Source of the DNA: Gammaproteobacteria bacterium HGW-Gammaproteobacteria-2
GTDB lineage: Bacteria > Pseudomonadota > Gammaproteobacteria > Xanthomonadales > Xanthomonadaceae
Direction: 5' to 3'
Assembly (NCBI GenBank): GCA_002840015.1
Contig: PGZE01000027.1
Span: 1-64,000, forward strand
Length of the DNA stretch: 64,000 nucleotides
Both the position numbers and the translations under genes were made by a program. Position 1 is the stretch's first letter, and the number at the start of each line of letters is the position of its first letter. This document shows, one piece after another, positions 1 through 8,720 of this stretch. The notes beneath the pieces are model-generated. The model saw only the letters and a list, made by a program, of their open reading frames with translations. It had not been told where the DNA came from and made no database searches.

Positions 1-1
1 G

Positions 2-223
2 GCGTACCTGATCGAGAACGGCAAAGTTACCCGCCCGGTAAAAGGCGCTACGTTGATTGGCAATGGCCCGGAAACCATGGGCCGGGTCAGCATGATCGGA
101 TCGGATCTGAAGCTTGATGAAGGCGTGGGTGTGTGCGGCAAGGAAGGCCAGAGCGTGCCGGTGGGTGTCGGCCAACCAACCTTGCTGATTGACGCTTTGA
201 CGGTGGGTGGGACGCAGGCATGA
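2..223 (+). CDS. tldD: metalloprotease TldD, C-terminal fragment
   Basis: Only the last 73 codons are present; the gene begins before the window. The visible tail has the glycine-rich end typical of TldD, including [10 protein letters not shown], the segment [10 protein letters not shown] and the terminal VGGTQA followed by TGA. TldD is the metal-binding subunit of the TldD/TldE(PmbA) protease, which in E. coli helps degrade the CcdA antitoxin and mature microcin B17. Its partner gene pmbA lies just downstream but is broken here. yjgA, on the opposite strand, sits between them. The metal site is outside the window. Confidence 0.9.
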   Translation, partial: AYLIENGKVTRPVKGATLIGNGPETMGRVSMIGSDLKLDEGVGVCGKEGQSVPVGVGQPTLLIDALTVGGTQA

Positions 224-255
224 ACCCGATGGAGTGCCGTTGCCGTAATCAGTGC

Positions 256-780
256 TCAGGCGTTGCCCAGCGTAGTGCGCAGCGTTCGCAGCAGTTCGCG
301 TTGCGCCCGTGGTGGCTTGCCCTTGGCGCGTTCGTCGCGGGCGTTGCGCACCAACTGACGCAGATGTTGACGATCACTGTGAATATATTCCTGCAACCAC
401 TGCGCCAATGCCTCGTCGCCTTCGGCAATCAGGCGCTCGCGCCAGTTTTCCGCCAAATGCAGGATCGCAGTTTCTTGTCGGCTGGCGCCTTTGCTGTGTT
501 CAATCTGTGCGCGGATGGCTGTCAGCGTTTCATCGTCCTCACGGCGCATGTATTTGGCCAAAAGCTGGACTTGCCGCTTGTGCGCAATATGGGTTCGGAT
601 GGCCTGCGCTTGCGCGATCTGTTCGCGAACCGCTTCCGGGATCGGCATCGCCTGCAGTTCGGCCGGTTTCAGCGCGACCAGCCGCTCAGCCAGGTCAAAT
701 ACGGCCAGGGCCTCGCGTCGCTGCTGGCTGCGGCTGGGCCCTTCGAACTCCGGGTTGTCGCTGTCAGTGACTTCAGTCAT
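256..780 (-). CDS. yjgA: ribosome-associated protein YjgA (DarP, DUF615)
   Basis: A 174-residue, highly charged protein matching the DUF615/YjgA family over its full length. Landmarks are a SRSQQRREALA block near residue 18, a central RRQVQLLAKYMR-like helix near residue 70 and the basic C-terminal RELLRTLR. In E. coli the protein associates with late 50S assembly intermediates. It is transcribed divergently from pmbA, the same neighbour arrangement as in enterobacteria, with a gap of only 35 bp that must hold both promoters. It converges on the end of tldD. Family assignment is firm; function is from the family. Confidence 0.92.
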   Translation of the reverse strand: MTEVTDSDNPEFEGPSRSQQRREALAVFDLAERLVALKPAELQAMPIPEAVREQIAQAQAIRTHIAHKRQVQLLAKYMRREDDETLTAIRAQIEHSKGASRQETAILHLAENWRERLIAEGDEALAQWLQEYIHSDRQHLRQLVRNARDERAKGKPPRAQRELLRTLRTTLGNA

Positions 781-815
781 GGCGTTACCTCGTTGCGGTC
801 AGTAAGGATACGCAG

Positions 816-2103
816 ATGAGCCCCCATTCCGCAAAAAAACAGTCATTGCCGCAGGCACGTCTTGACGAGCTAGCCGATATCGCCGCCGCAGTACTCAAGC
901 GTTGTCGTGCCCAGGGCGCCAGCGCAGCCGAGGTCAATGTCAGTGAAAGCCATGGCCTTGCGGTGGGTGTGCGCATGGGCGAGGTGGAGACGGTGGAAGA
1001 TACCCGCGACCGAGGGTTGTCGCTCACGGTCTACTTTGGTCAGCGCAAAGGCAATGCCAGTACTGCCGATCTGGCCACAACCAGTATCGAGCAGACGGTA
1101 AGCCAGGCTTGCGGACTTCGATCTGTGGCATCCTTGGGCAATCAATGCCGAGCAAGCCATTGCCATGGGCATTGCCTGTGAAACGGCCGGTCGGGATGCC
1201 GATGAGCGGATCAGCAATTCGGAAGGGGCTTCGGTCAACACCAATCAGAGCTTGGGTGTTTATGCCAATTCGCACGGCTTTGTCGGGCGCGAGTGCGGCA
1301 CCAGTCACTCCATCAGCCTGTCGCTGATCGCCGGCAGTGGCGAAAACATGCAGCGTGACGACTGGTACAGTGCGGCGGTTGCTGCCGAGGACTTGGAGCC
1401 GGTCGATCAGATCGGGCGTCGCGCTGCCGAAAAAACGGTGGCGCGTTTGTCGCCGCGCCACGTCAAGACGGGAGATTACCCAGTGTTGTTTGCGCCGCAC
1501 GTGGCGCGCAGCCTGGTTGGCCATCTGTTGGCGGCGGCATCCGGCGGCTCGCTGTACCGGCAGGCCAGTTTTTTGCTCGATGCAGCCGGGCAGCGGATCT
1601 TTCCCGCGTGGTTGAATATCCGCGAGCGGCCGCATCTTCGCCGTGGCTTTCGTTCGGCGGCGTTTGACGCCGATGGCGTGGCGACCACCGATAATGACTT
1701 GATCCGTGACGGCGTGTTGGTGCGCTATGTGCTGGGCAGTTATTCGGCGCGCAAGTTGGGGCTGAGCTCAACCGCCAATGCCGGTGGCATCCACAATCTG
1801 ATTGTCGAGCCGGGCTTGTTCGATCAAGCCGCGTTGTTGCGGCAGATGGGGCGTGGCTTGCTGATCACTGAGCTGATGGGGCAGGGCGTAAACACTATTA
1901 CCGGCGATTATTCGCGCGGTGCGGCCGGGTTTCGCATCGAAAACGGGGTGATTGCCTATCCCGTTGATGAAATTACCCTGGCCGGCAATTTGCGTGAGAT
2001 GTTCGCGGCTATCGAAGCGGTGGGTAGCGATGTTGACCCGCGCTCATATCTGCTTACCGGCTCGATGTTGTTGGGCAAAATGACGGTTGCCGGTTCGGGT
2101 TGA
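816..2103 (+). pseudogene. pmbA: pmbA/tldE, frame broken by internal loss
   Basis: The ATG at 816 follows a good AAGGA site (about 806). The first frame gives the normal PmbA N-terminus through about 1112, near residue 99 (GNASTADLATTSIEQTV). It then leaves the family and stops at 1181. The family sequence resumes at 1114 in another frame as DFDLWHP and runs cleanly to TGA at 2103, including ITGDYSRGAAGF and SYSARKLGLSST. Compared with E. coli PmbA, about 25-30 residues are missing exactly at the frame change, so roughly 80 bp are lost. PmbA is the non-catalytic partner of TldD. Whether this is a true pseudogene or an assembly error cannot be decided from the sequence. Confidence 0.85.
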
Positions 2104-2162
2104 CAAGGCGTTACGTCAGCGCAATCGTGTTGCCATACCTTTCTATATTACGGCGTAACGCT

Positions 2163-2603
2163 ATGAGCGATTTCGACAAACTCACCGAAGCACCGGCGGC
2201 AGGTGGCGAAATGCCCAGCGCCGAACAGCGCACTTGGGGCATGCTCTGCCATCTGGCTGCGTTATCGGCATTCTTCAGCGGTATCGGCTTTGTGCTCGGG
2301 CCGCTGATCGTGTGGCTGATCAAGCGTGACGAAATGCCCTTCGTCAACGATCAGGGCAAGGAGGCGTTGAACTTCAACATCACCGTGTTTATCGTCGTTG
2401 CTGTGCTCTGGCTTTTCGCGCTGGTTACTCTCGGGATTGGCCTGTTGATTGTTGTTCCGCTGTGGATCGTGATCGGTCTGGTGTGGTTGATCGTCACTAT
2501 CGTTGCCGCGATCAAGGCCAATGAGGGCGAGTACTATCGCTATCCGTTCGCGCTGCCACTCAGTGCGGACTGCATTTCGGCGGCCAGCACGTCGAGTTGC
2601 TGA
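2163..2603 (+). CDS. DUF4870 small membrane protein with abnormal C-terminus
   Basis: Starts at ATG 2163; the open frame extends further upstream, but residues before this Met do not look like the family. After a polar N-terminus come WGMLCHLAALSAFF, a hydrophobic stretch, the DQGKEALNFN motif and two long membrane segments, then NEGEYYRYPFAL, the usual end of DUF4870 proteins. Family members normally stop within a few residues of this point. Here the frame continues through about 14 unusual residues (from SADC) that are antisense to ispA. The two genes therefore overlap tail to tail by 64 bp, which suggests lost DNA at about 2565. Function unknown. Confidence 0.8.
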   Translation: MSDFDKLTEAPAAGGEMPSAEQRTWGMLCHLAALSAFFSGIGFVLGPLIVWLIKRDEMPFVNDQGKEALNFNITVFIVVAVLWLFALVTLGIGLLIVVPLWIVIGLVWLIVTIVAAIKANEGEYYRYPFALPLSADCISAASTSSC

Positions 2604-3370
2604 CGTGAGGCAGTAATGCCAAGCACTGAAGGAAATGTGGATTTGTTCTGTGCGGCATCCTTGCCGGCTGTCTTGCCCAACTGCGCCGAATTGCCCTCGA
2701 TATCGAGCAGGTCATCGCGGATCTGAAATGCGAGACCCAGTGCATTGGCATAAGCATCAAGCTGGGTCAGATTGTCCGGGCTGGCACCGCCGATCAGTGC
2801 TCCGATCCGCACGCTGCCTTGAATCAGGGCGCCGGTCTTGGCGCGATGCATCCGTTGCAGTGCGCTGATGGGCTGCTGCTGGCCAGTTGCTTCCAGATCC
2901 AGAGCCTGACCACCGCACATGCCTGCTGAGCCGGCGGCAACGGCCAGCGTGTGCAGCAGTTTCACTCGAACATCGGCACCGGCGGGCGCGCGTGCCAGGC
3001 ACTCGAAGGCCAGCGCTTGCAAGGCGTCGCCAGCAAGAATTGCCGTGGCCTCATCAAAAGCGATATGTACGGTGGGTATTCCCCGGCGCAAAGCATCATC
3101 ATCCATCGCGGGCAGATCGTCGTGTACCAGCGAATAGGCATGTATCAACTCGACTGCGACAGCGCCAGCGTCCAGAGCCTGCTCATCGGCGTGATGGATG
3201 GCGCCAGCGGCATAGACCAACAGCGGGCGCAAGCGTTTGCCGCCTGATAAAACGGCATGGCGCATCGCTGCATGCAGTCGTGTCGGCGTTCGTTCGGCTT
3301 CAGGCAACACGCTATCGAGGGCGTGCTCAATACGCGCAAGCCAGATCGTGAAAGCGGGGTGAGTCAGCAT
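2540..3370 (-). CDS. ispA: farnesyl/geranyl diphosphate synthase IspA, C-terminus truncated
   Basis: A polyprenyl synthase that condenses IPP with DMAPP/GPP to FPP for quinones, undecaprenyl phosphate and other isoprenoids. Both aspartate-rich motifs are intact: DDLPAMDDD in the first third and QIRDDLLDIEG later, as is the GKTAGKDAAQNKSTFP segment. E. coli IspA is 299 residues. This one ends after MQSALSG, lacking about the last 19 residues (the helix normally reading like ALADYII). ATG 3370 (MLTHPAF) is chosen; a GTG at 3382 is possible. It lies just after xseB, the usual partner. The truncation coincides with the odd overlap with the DUF4870 gene. Confidence 0.85.
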   Translation of the reverse strand: MLTHPAFTIWLARIEHALDSVLPEAERTPTRLHAAMRHAVLSGGKRLRPLLVYAAGAIHHADEQALDAGAVAVELIHAYSLVHDDLPAMDDDALRRGIPTVHIAFDEATAILAGDALQALAFECLARAPAGADVRVKLLHTLAVAAGSAGMCGGQALDLEATGQQQPISALQRMHRAKTGALIQGSVRIGALIGGASPDNLTQLDAYANALGLAFQIRDDLLDIEGNSAQLGKTAGKDAAQNKSTFPSVLGITASRQQLDVLAAEMQSALSGSANG

Positions 3371-3415
3371 GCTTGAGAGCACAGCGCGATTCGTTTGGCA
3401 TCGCAGTCAGCGTAT

Positions 3416-3730
3416 TCAGCTCGCATCTGGCTTGAAGTCGTCGGCGTTTTCAGGGTCCAGTGGATCGGACAGCAGCTTTACACGAAGCTCGGCGTCATCG
3501 AGCGCACCCCGGCATTGCCGATACAACGCGATACCTCGCTCATAAGCGGTAAGGGAGTCTTCCAGCGCCAGATCGCCGGTCTCCATGCGCTGCACCAGCG
3601 TTTCGAGCTCATCCAGCGACTGTTCGAAGTTTGCCACTGGGCTGTTGGCCGCATCGCCACTGCTCGCGTTGCGTTCGCTACGCGTTCGCTTCGTTTGGTC
3701 GATCACGTCGGTTTTGTCGGGGTTCGCCAT
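3416..3730 (-). CDS. xseB: exodeoxyribonuclease VII small subunit
   Basis: About 104 residues from ATG 3730 (MANPDKTD). The core matches Xse[28 protein letters not shown], then [11 protein letters not shown]. This is a helical hairpin that oligomerises around XseA. ExoVII degrades single-stranded DNA in both directions. A GTG at 3772 would add 14 non-family residues, so the internal ATG is preferred, although no clear ribosome site precedes it. ispA follows about 45 bp downstream on the same strand, consistent with the common xseB-ispA operon. Confidence 0.88.
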   Translation of the reverse strand: MANPDKTDVIDQTKRTRSERNASSGDAANSPVANFEQSLDELETLVQRMETGDLALEDSLTAYERGIALYRQCRGALDDAELRVKLLSDPLDPENADDFKPDAS

Positions 3731-3912
3731 TGCCAAAGTGTGCAGGCAATGGCAGCTTAGGGTCAATCCCACGCATGTGCTGTTACCGATGATGCTGGCA
3801 ATACGGCTGGATGCTGCCCAATCGGTGATAATTCACGCTAAGCTTGCACGATCGCGCCGCGTGATGGCGTGCCCTTGAGCGTCAAGGTTCAGGGGTTTGA
3901 CAGGAGATTGCA

Positions 3913-4269
3913 ATGTCAGTTGGCCCAGGTGCAAAGCAGGGTATTTTGTCACTCGCCATCAAGGACAAGGACGCGCTGTACAGCGCCTACATGCCATTTG
4001 TGAAGGGCGGCGCTGTTTTCGTGCCGACCCCCAAACGTTATTTCCTGGGAGATGAGGTTTTCTTGCTGCTGACCCTGCCCGAAGGCAATGACCGGTTACC
4101 GATTGCCGGCAAGGTGATCTGGGTAACGCCGAGCGGTGCCCAAGGCAATCGCAACGCCGGTATTGGTGTGCAGATTGCCGACACCAATGACGGCCAGCTT
4201 ATTCGTAGTAAAATTGAAACCCTGCTTGCAGGCATGCTGGATTCAGACAAGCCGACACATACTATGTAA
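3913..4269 (+). CDS. pilZ: type IV pilus PilZ protein
   Basis: 118 residues, the same length as Pseudomonas PilZ. AGGAG precedes ATG 3913 at normal spacing. The PilZ barrel is recognisable (GGAVFVPTPKRYFLGDEVFLLL, then GKVIWVTP and GNRNAGIGVQI). The RxxxR and D/NxSxxG c-di-GMP-binding residues of classical PilZ domains are absent, as in the pilus-assembly PilZ group, which acts through PilB/FimX rather than by binding the nucleotide. It stands apart from other pilus genes. The shortened MipA-like gene starts 23 bp downstream and could share its transcript. Confidence 0.88.
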   Translation: MSVGPGAKQGILSLAIKDKDALYSAYMPFVKGGAVFVPTPKRYFLGDEVFLLLTLPEGNDRLPIAGKVIWVTPSGAQGNRNAGIGVQIADTNDGQLIRSKIETLLAGMLDSDKPTHTM

Positions 4270-4292
4270 TCGTTGTCTGCAAGGATGGTGAG

Positions 4293-4877
4293 ATGCGTTG
4301 GATCGTGCTGGCGGCTAGCTGCCTGATGGTGGGCGGCATCAGTTCAGGCTATGTGCCCGGTCGACATGATGTCGATAACCCCTTGGTGGACCTGCTTCCG
4401 GACATCGCTGGCACGGTGGAAGTGGGTGCTTTCCTTGGCCGTCGTTTCCGCCATCTGTTCAATCGTTCCGACTCGTTGTCGGTGTCGCTTGGCACCATGG
4501 CCGACATTGGTGGCGTTTACAGCGGCTATACGCTTGATCTCGGGCTGGATTACAGCACCGCGTTGTCCAAACGCGTTCGTGCGCTAGTCAACCTTGGCGT
4601 TGTGTATGCCAGCGAGGGGTTCATGGACACACAGTTCGGCGTGGATGAACGCGGTTCAGCAGCCAGTGGATTGCCTGTGTTTGCGCCCGATGCCGGCATT
4701 CATCAGGTGTCTGCTTCCGCCGGGCTGAACATGCAGTTGAATCACCGCTGGGGGATTTTCGGGCAAGTGGCCTACACACGCCTCACCGGCGATGCGCGCG
4801 ACAGCCCGGTGGTGCGTTTTGGTGGCGATCCAGACCAATGGCGCGTTGGTCTGGCACTTTCGTATCGTCTGGATTGA
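4293..4877 (+). CDS. MipA/OmpV-family outer membrane protein, N-terminal barrel missing
   Basis: 194 residues. The first 15-18 look like a signal peptide (MRWIVLAASCLMVGG) and a ribosome site AAGGATG precedes ATG 4293. From about residue 20 (SGYVPGRHDVDN) it joins directly to what is normally the middle of MipA/OmpV proteins (DIAGTVEVGAF), continuing to the conserved end YTRLTGDARDSPVV and a barrel-closing LSYRLD. MipA of E. coli has 248 residues; about 60-70 residues of early barrel strands appear absent without loss of frame. MipA is a scaffold linking murein enzymes, while OmpV relatives are porin-like. It converges on puuB with an 18-bp gap. Confidence 0.72.
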   Translation: MRWIVLAASCLMVGGISSGYVPGRHDVDNPLVDLLPDIAGTVEVGAFLGRRFRHLFNRSDSLSVSLGTMADIGGVYSGYTLDLGLDYSTALSKRVRALVNLGVVYASEGFMDTQFGVDERGSAASGLPVFAPDAGIHQVSASAGLNMQLNHRWGIFGQVAYTRLTGDARDSPVVRFGGDPDQWRVGLALSYRLD

Positions 4878-4895
4878 AAATCTCGTGCGTGGCGA

Positions 4896-6179
4896 TCACC
4901 ATAGCGCGTCGCGCAATTTGAACCAGGCCATCGCCGCTACCAGCAATGGCGTGCGCAGCGCACGCCCACCCGGGAAATCGCGGTGGTGGATGCGTGCGAA
5001 CACATCGAGCCGTTCAGCCTGGCCGCGAATCGCTTCGCTGATGACGCGTCCAGCCAGGCCGGTGGCGGCGACGCCGTGGCCGGAAAAACCCTGGGCAAAA
5101 TACACGTTGTCACGCAGCCGGCCCCAATGTGGCGCGCGGTTGCGGCTGATGTCGATCACACCGCCCCACAGGTACTCGAAATCGATGCCCTTGAGTTGCG
5201 GAAACACTGCATGCATGCGGGTGCGCATCACCCCGCGCAGATTCGGTGGCGGCAGGTTGGAGTAGCTGGCGCGACCACCAAACAACAGACGGTGATCGGC
5301 GCTGAGACGAAAATAATCCAGTGCCCAGTTCATGTCGGCAACGGCCATGTCGTTGGTTATCAGCGCATGGGCGCGTTCGGCCCCCAGTGCCGGGGTGGCG
5401 CCGATGTACGTGCCCACCGGCATGATCTTGCGATCGAGTTGCGGTGCGATGCCCTTGACCAGCGCATTGCCGGCCAGCACCGCGAAATCGCATTGCACGC
5501 TGCCGTGTTGCGTATGCAGCACCGGCCGTGTGCCATGTTCCATTCGCAGCACTTTGCTGCCTTCGAAGATATGTACGCCGGCCGCGCCGGCGGCTCGCGC
5601 CAGGCCCAGGGTGTAGTTGAGCGGATGCACATGTCCCGAATTGGCGTCGTACAGGGCGCCGAGATAGCGTTCGGAGGGCAAGGTGCTTTGCAGTTGCTCA
5701 CGATCCCACCATTGCAGCGGGTAGCCGTAGTGCTCGCCGAGTTCGTGCTGCCAATGCTTGAGTTCGGTGACATGGCGGGGCCGGATCGCGACATGGGCGT
5801 GGCCAGCACGCCAGTCGCAGGCAATTTCGTGTTTCGCGATCCGTTCGCGGATCATGCGCACGCCTTCTACAGACCAATCGAACAGACGCCTTGCATCGGC
5901 CTCGCCGACCAGCGATTGCAGCTTGCTCTCGCCACAACCAAAACCGAATATTACCTGACCACCATTGCGGCCCGACGCACCCCAGCCGACCGATTCGGAT
6001 TCCAGCACGATCACCTTGTAACCGGCTTCAGCCAGTTCCAGTGCGGCATTCAGTCCGGTCAGGCCAGCGCCAAGCACACAGACATCGGCCTGCTGCGCGC
6101 CTTGCAGACGCGGATGGGCCGCTGCGGCGTGTGCGCTGGCGGCGTACCAGGAGGCGGGCTGTTGCGATTTGTCGGGCAT
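4896..6179 (-). CDS. puuB: gamma-glutamylputrescine oxidase (FAD-dependent)
   Basis: 427 residues. A Rossmann FAD motif GAGLTG lies at residues 37-42 within VCVLGAGLTGLNAALELAEAG, followed by GWGASGRNGGQ, the DAO-family flavin region, and a C-terminal GFSGHGVAATG flavin-contact segment. PuuB oxidises gamma-glutamylputrescine to the aldehyde with release of ammonia and hydrogen peroxide. The next gene upstream on the same strand is a gamma-glutamylputrescine synthetase (66-bp gap), so substrate is made by the neighbour. Other DAO-family amine oxidases are possible, but the context makes PuuB the best call. Full length. Confidence 0.85.
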   Translation of the reverse strand: MPDKSQQPASWYAASAHAAAAHPRLQGAQQADVCVLGAGLTGLNAALELAEAGYKVIVLESESVGWGASGRNGGQVIFGFGCGESKLQSLVGEADARRLFDWSVEGVRMIRERIAKHEIACDWRAGHAHVAIRPRHVTELKHWQHELGEHYGYPLQWWDREQLQSTLPSERYLGALYDANSGHVHPLNYTLGLARAAGAAGVHIFEGSKVLRMEHGTRPVLHTQHGSVQCDFAVLAGNALVKGIAPQLDRKIMPVGTYIGATPALGAERAHALITNDMAVADMNWALDYFRLSADHRLLFGGRASYSNLPPPNLRGVMRTRMHAVFPQLKGIDFEYLWGGVIDISRNRAPHWGRLRDNVYFAQGFSGHGVAATGLAGRVISEAIRGQAERLDVFARIHHRDFPGGRALRTPLLVAAMAWFKLRDALW

Positions 6180-6245
6180 GTTCGTTCGCGGGTAGTGGGT
6201 GGCAATTCATCGATGGCAGTCCACCGGGTGGGCTGCCACAGGCAC

Positions 6246-7613
6246 TCACACGGGTCGCAAGTACCACGCGTATTCAAGATCGGTGACTTCGCGATAGAAA
6301 CTGCGCATCTCCTTGAGTTTTTGCTGGCCGTAGATGTGACGAAAATCGCTACCGAAGGTTTCCGCGATGAAATCGCTGGCCATGAAGTCCTGGATGGTAT
6401 CGCGCCAGAACAAGGTGCGCGCTTCGGTCTGTTCATAAGCGTTGCCGATGATCGGCGGGCCCGGGTCGGGCTTGGTGTCGAGGCCATGCAGAATACCGGC
6501 GAGCACCGCGGCGGTGACCAGATACGGGTTGGCATCAGCGCCGGCGATGCGATGCTCGACGCGCACGTTAGCCTCGTTGCTGTGCGGGATGCGCATCGCC
6601 ACGGTACGGTTGTTGAAGCCCCAGCAGTCGTTGAGCGGCACGAAGGCATTGAGCACAAAGCGGCGGTAGCTGTTGGCGTGCGGCGCAAACATCAGCATGC
6701 AATCACGCGACACCCGCTGCAGGCCGCCAATCGCATGGCGCAGGGTGTCGGCGGGTGCGTCTTCGGTACACGCGAAGATGTTGTTGCCGTCGCGATCAAG
6801 CACGCTGACATGAATGTGGGTGCCGCTACCGGCCTGGTCCACGAATGGCTTGGCCATGAAGCTGGCGATCATTCCCTGTTGCTCGGCAACGGCCTTGATC
6901 ACGCGCTTGAGATATAACGCATCGTCGCAGGCCAGCACCGCGTCGTCGCGATGCTTGAGGTTGATCTCGAACTGCCCAGGCGCGTACTCGGCGACGGCGG
7001 TGTCGGCGGGAATATTCTGCGCGGCACAGGCATCGGCCACCGCGTCGGTAAAACGCTGGTAATCGTTGAGGTCTTGCAGGTAGTAAACCTGGGTGGTGGT
7101 ATTGCGCTCGCCGGTGGCAGGGTTGCGCGATGTGCTGGGGCGTCCGCTGGCATCGAGCTCGCCATCGAGCAGATAAAACTCCAATTCAACGGCTACCACC
7201 GGCGTCAGTCCACGCTCGGCAAAGCGCTGTACCATGCGCTTCAGCACTTCGCGCGGATTGGCGGCGAACATGCCGCCTTTGGCGTCTTCCATCGCCAACA
7301 ACAACTGTGCCATTGGCCGCGCTTGCCACGGCAGTGGACGCAGCGACCCGGGTACCGGGCGACAAATGCGATCCTCATCGCCGATGTCGTAGCCAAGGCC
7401 GGTTTCTTCCACTGTGTTGCCGGTGATGTCGGTGGCAATCAGCGACATCGGCAGGCACACACCGTCGGCATAAATCTTTTCCAGCGCATCACGGGTAATA
7501 CGTTTGCCGCGCAGCAGGCCGTTCATATCGGGCAGGATCAGATCGATCGCGACGCACTCGGGCATCTGCGCGAGGGTTGCGGCATCGGCGGGTGGCAGGC
7601 TTGGCTGGGTCAT
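6246..7613 (-). CDS. puuA: gamma-glutamylputrescine synthetase, glutamine synthetase family (copy 1)
   Basis: 455 residues, class I glutamine-synthetase fold. Metal and substrate motifs are visible: ELEFY at about 143-147, GQFEIN at about 213, AGSGTHIH at 261-268 and NNRTVAMRIPHS further on. It lacks the tyrosine adenylylation loop of true GlnA, as PuuA-type enzymes do. Expected reaction: putrescine + glutamate + ATP to gamma-glutamylputrescine. It probably forms an operon with puuB and is divergent from puuD, with an intergenic control region between. A second family member lies at 8721; they share the motifs but are clearly diverged, so they may handle different amines. Confidence 0.85.
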   Translation of the reverse strand: MTQPSLPPADAATLAQMPECVAIDLILPDMNGLLRGKRITRDALEKIYADGVCLPMSLIATDITGNTVEETGLGYDIGDEDRICRPVPGSLRPLPWQARPMAQLLLAMEDAKGGMFAANPREVLKRMVQRFAERGLTPVVAVELEFYLLDGELDASGRPSTSRNPATGERNTTTQVYYLQDLNDYQRFTDAVADACAAQNIPADTAVAEYAPGQFEINLKHRDDAVLACDDALYLKRVIKAVAEQQGMIASFMAKPFVDQAGSGTHIHVSVLDRDGNNIFACTEDAPADTLRHAIGGLQRVSRDCMLMFAPHANSYRRFVLNAFVPLNDCWGFNNRTVAMRIPHSNEANVRVEHRIAGADANPYLVTAAVLAGILHGLDTKPDPGPPIIGNAYEQTEARTLFWRDTIQDFMASDFIAETFGSDFRHIYGQQKLKEMRSFYREVTDLEYAWYLRPV

Positions 7614-7961
7614 GGCAAAAGTCGCTCAGGGAGTGGGTGGTTGGGAAGCCTCTTGAAACCTGCTGCGTGAAACGATTGCTGTGGTTGTACTTGTACTGCC
7701 TTGCGCCACACATTCGAGCTGCTCGCGACGCATTCAAGCCGCTCCCGATACTATCAGAGGCGGCCAAGAAGTGTAAAAAATACTCAACATATCAGGATTC
7801 TCTGGGCGGATGACCAGCGCGACTGGTACGCCAAAGGTAGTGGTGATTGGGGTGGCGGTTGCCGATCCGTGGATTGTGGCTAGGTGAAATGTTGCAATGC
7901 CCGTTGATAAAATCAAACAGCCGGAGTAGTGTCAGGCGCTGAGTCCACGACAGGTTTGCCA
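7614..7961. promoter_or_regulatory. divergent control region between puuA and puuD
   Basis: About 350 bp without a credible gene, separating the leftward puuA-puuB unit from the rightward puuD unit, so promoters for both should lie here. Two adjacent imperfect 20-bp direct repeats occur at 7711-7730 and 7731-7750 (CATTCGAGCTGCTC and CATTCAAGCCGCTC cores, 15 of 20 matching), and TTGTACTTGTAC at about 7685. Repeats one after another at about two helical turns could be an operator for a PuuR-like regulator, but no regulator gene is in the window. No convincing sigma-70 promoter stands out. Confidence 0.35.
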
Positions 7962-8717
7962 ATGCATCGTGCCCCGCTGATCGGTTTGCCGTCCGACCGC
8001 AAGATGGTCGGTGTGCATCCGTTCCATTGTGTCGGTGAGAAGTACATTAGTGCGGCTGTGGTCGGTGCCGAGGCATTGCCGGTGTTGCTGCCATCGCTGC
8101 AACCGGCGCTGGATTGGGCGCAATTGCTGGATCGGCTCGATGGCCTGATTCTTACCGGCGCACCGAGCAATATTGAACCGAAACATTATTCCGATGAATC
8201 CTCCTACGAGGGCAATCTGCACGACCCGGCACGCGATGCCAATACCTTGGGTCTGGTGCGTCTGGCGATAGCGCACAAATTGCCGATACTCGCGCTGTGT
8301 CGGGGATTTCAGGAGGTCAATGTCGCGCTTGGTGGCAGCTTGTATCAAAAAGTGCATGAACAGCCGGGTTTCAATGATCACCGCGAAAACAAGGATGATC
8401 CGTTGGATCAGCAGTACGCACCCTCACATCCGGTGCATCTGGCCGAAGGTGGGGTTTTGCGGCAACTCGCGGGCAGTGACAGCGTGATGGTCAATTCATT
8501 GCATGGGCAGGGTATCCGCACACTGGCCCCCGGTCTGGTAGTGGAAGCCACCGCGCCTGATGGTTTGATCGAGGCGATTCGCCTTGATCGCGCCGATACT
8601 TTTGTGCTGGCAGTGCAGTGGCATCCGGAGTGGAAGCTTGCACTAAACCCCTTTTATCTAGCGATATTCCATACTTTTGCCGACGCCTGTCGGCAACGCA
8701 TGAACCAACGAGTCTGA
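7962..8717 (+). CDS. puuD: gamma-glutamyl-GABA hydrolase (class I glutamine amidotransferase)
   Basis: About 251 residues from ATG 7962 (MHRAPLIGLP), which matches the family start; an upstream GTG at 7929 is possible. The amidotransferase triad is present: Cys in LALCRGFQEV (about residue 113) and His/Glu in VQWHPEW (about 221 and 223). LTGAPSNIEP and VNSLHGQGI are typical of PuuD. It cleaves gamma-glutamyl-GABA to glutamate and GABA, the last step of the glutamylated putrescine route. It is followed 3 bp later by a second PuuA-like gene, so the two are probably co-transcribed. Confidence 0.9.
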   Translation: MHRAPLIGLPSDRKMVGVHPFHCVGEKYISAAVVGAEALPVLLPSLQPALDWAQLLDRLDGLILTGAPSNIEPKHYSDESSYEGNLHDPARDANTLGLVRLAIAHKLPILALCRGFQEVNVALGGSLYQKVHEQPGFNDHRENKDDPLDQQYAPSHPVHLAEGGVLRQLAGSDSVMVNSLHGQGIRTLAPGLVVEATAPDGLIEAIRLDRADTFVLAVQWHPEWKLALNPFYLAIFHTFADACRQRMNQRV

Positions 8718-8720
8718 ACC

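Noticed and set aside
4983-6917. 644-codon open frame opposite puuB and puuA
   Set aside because: No family features; high GC keeps antisense frames open. The minus-strand enzymes are unmistakable.
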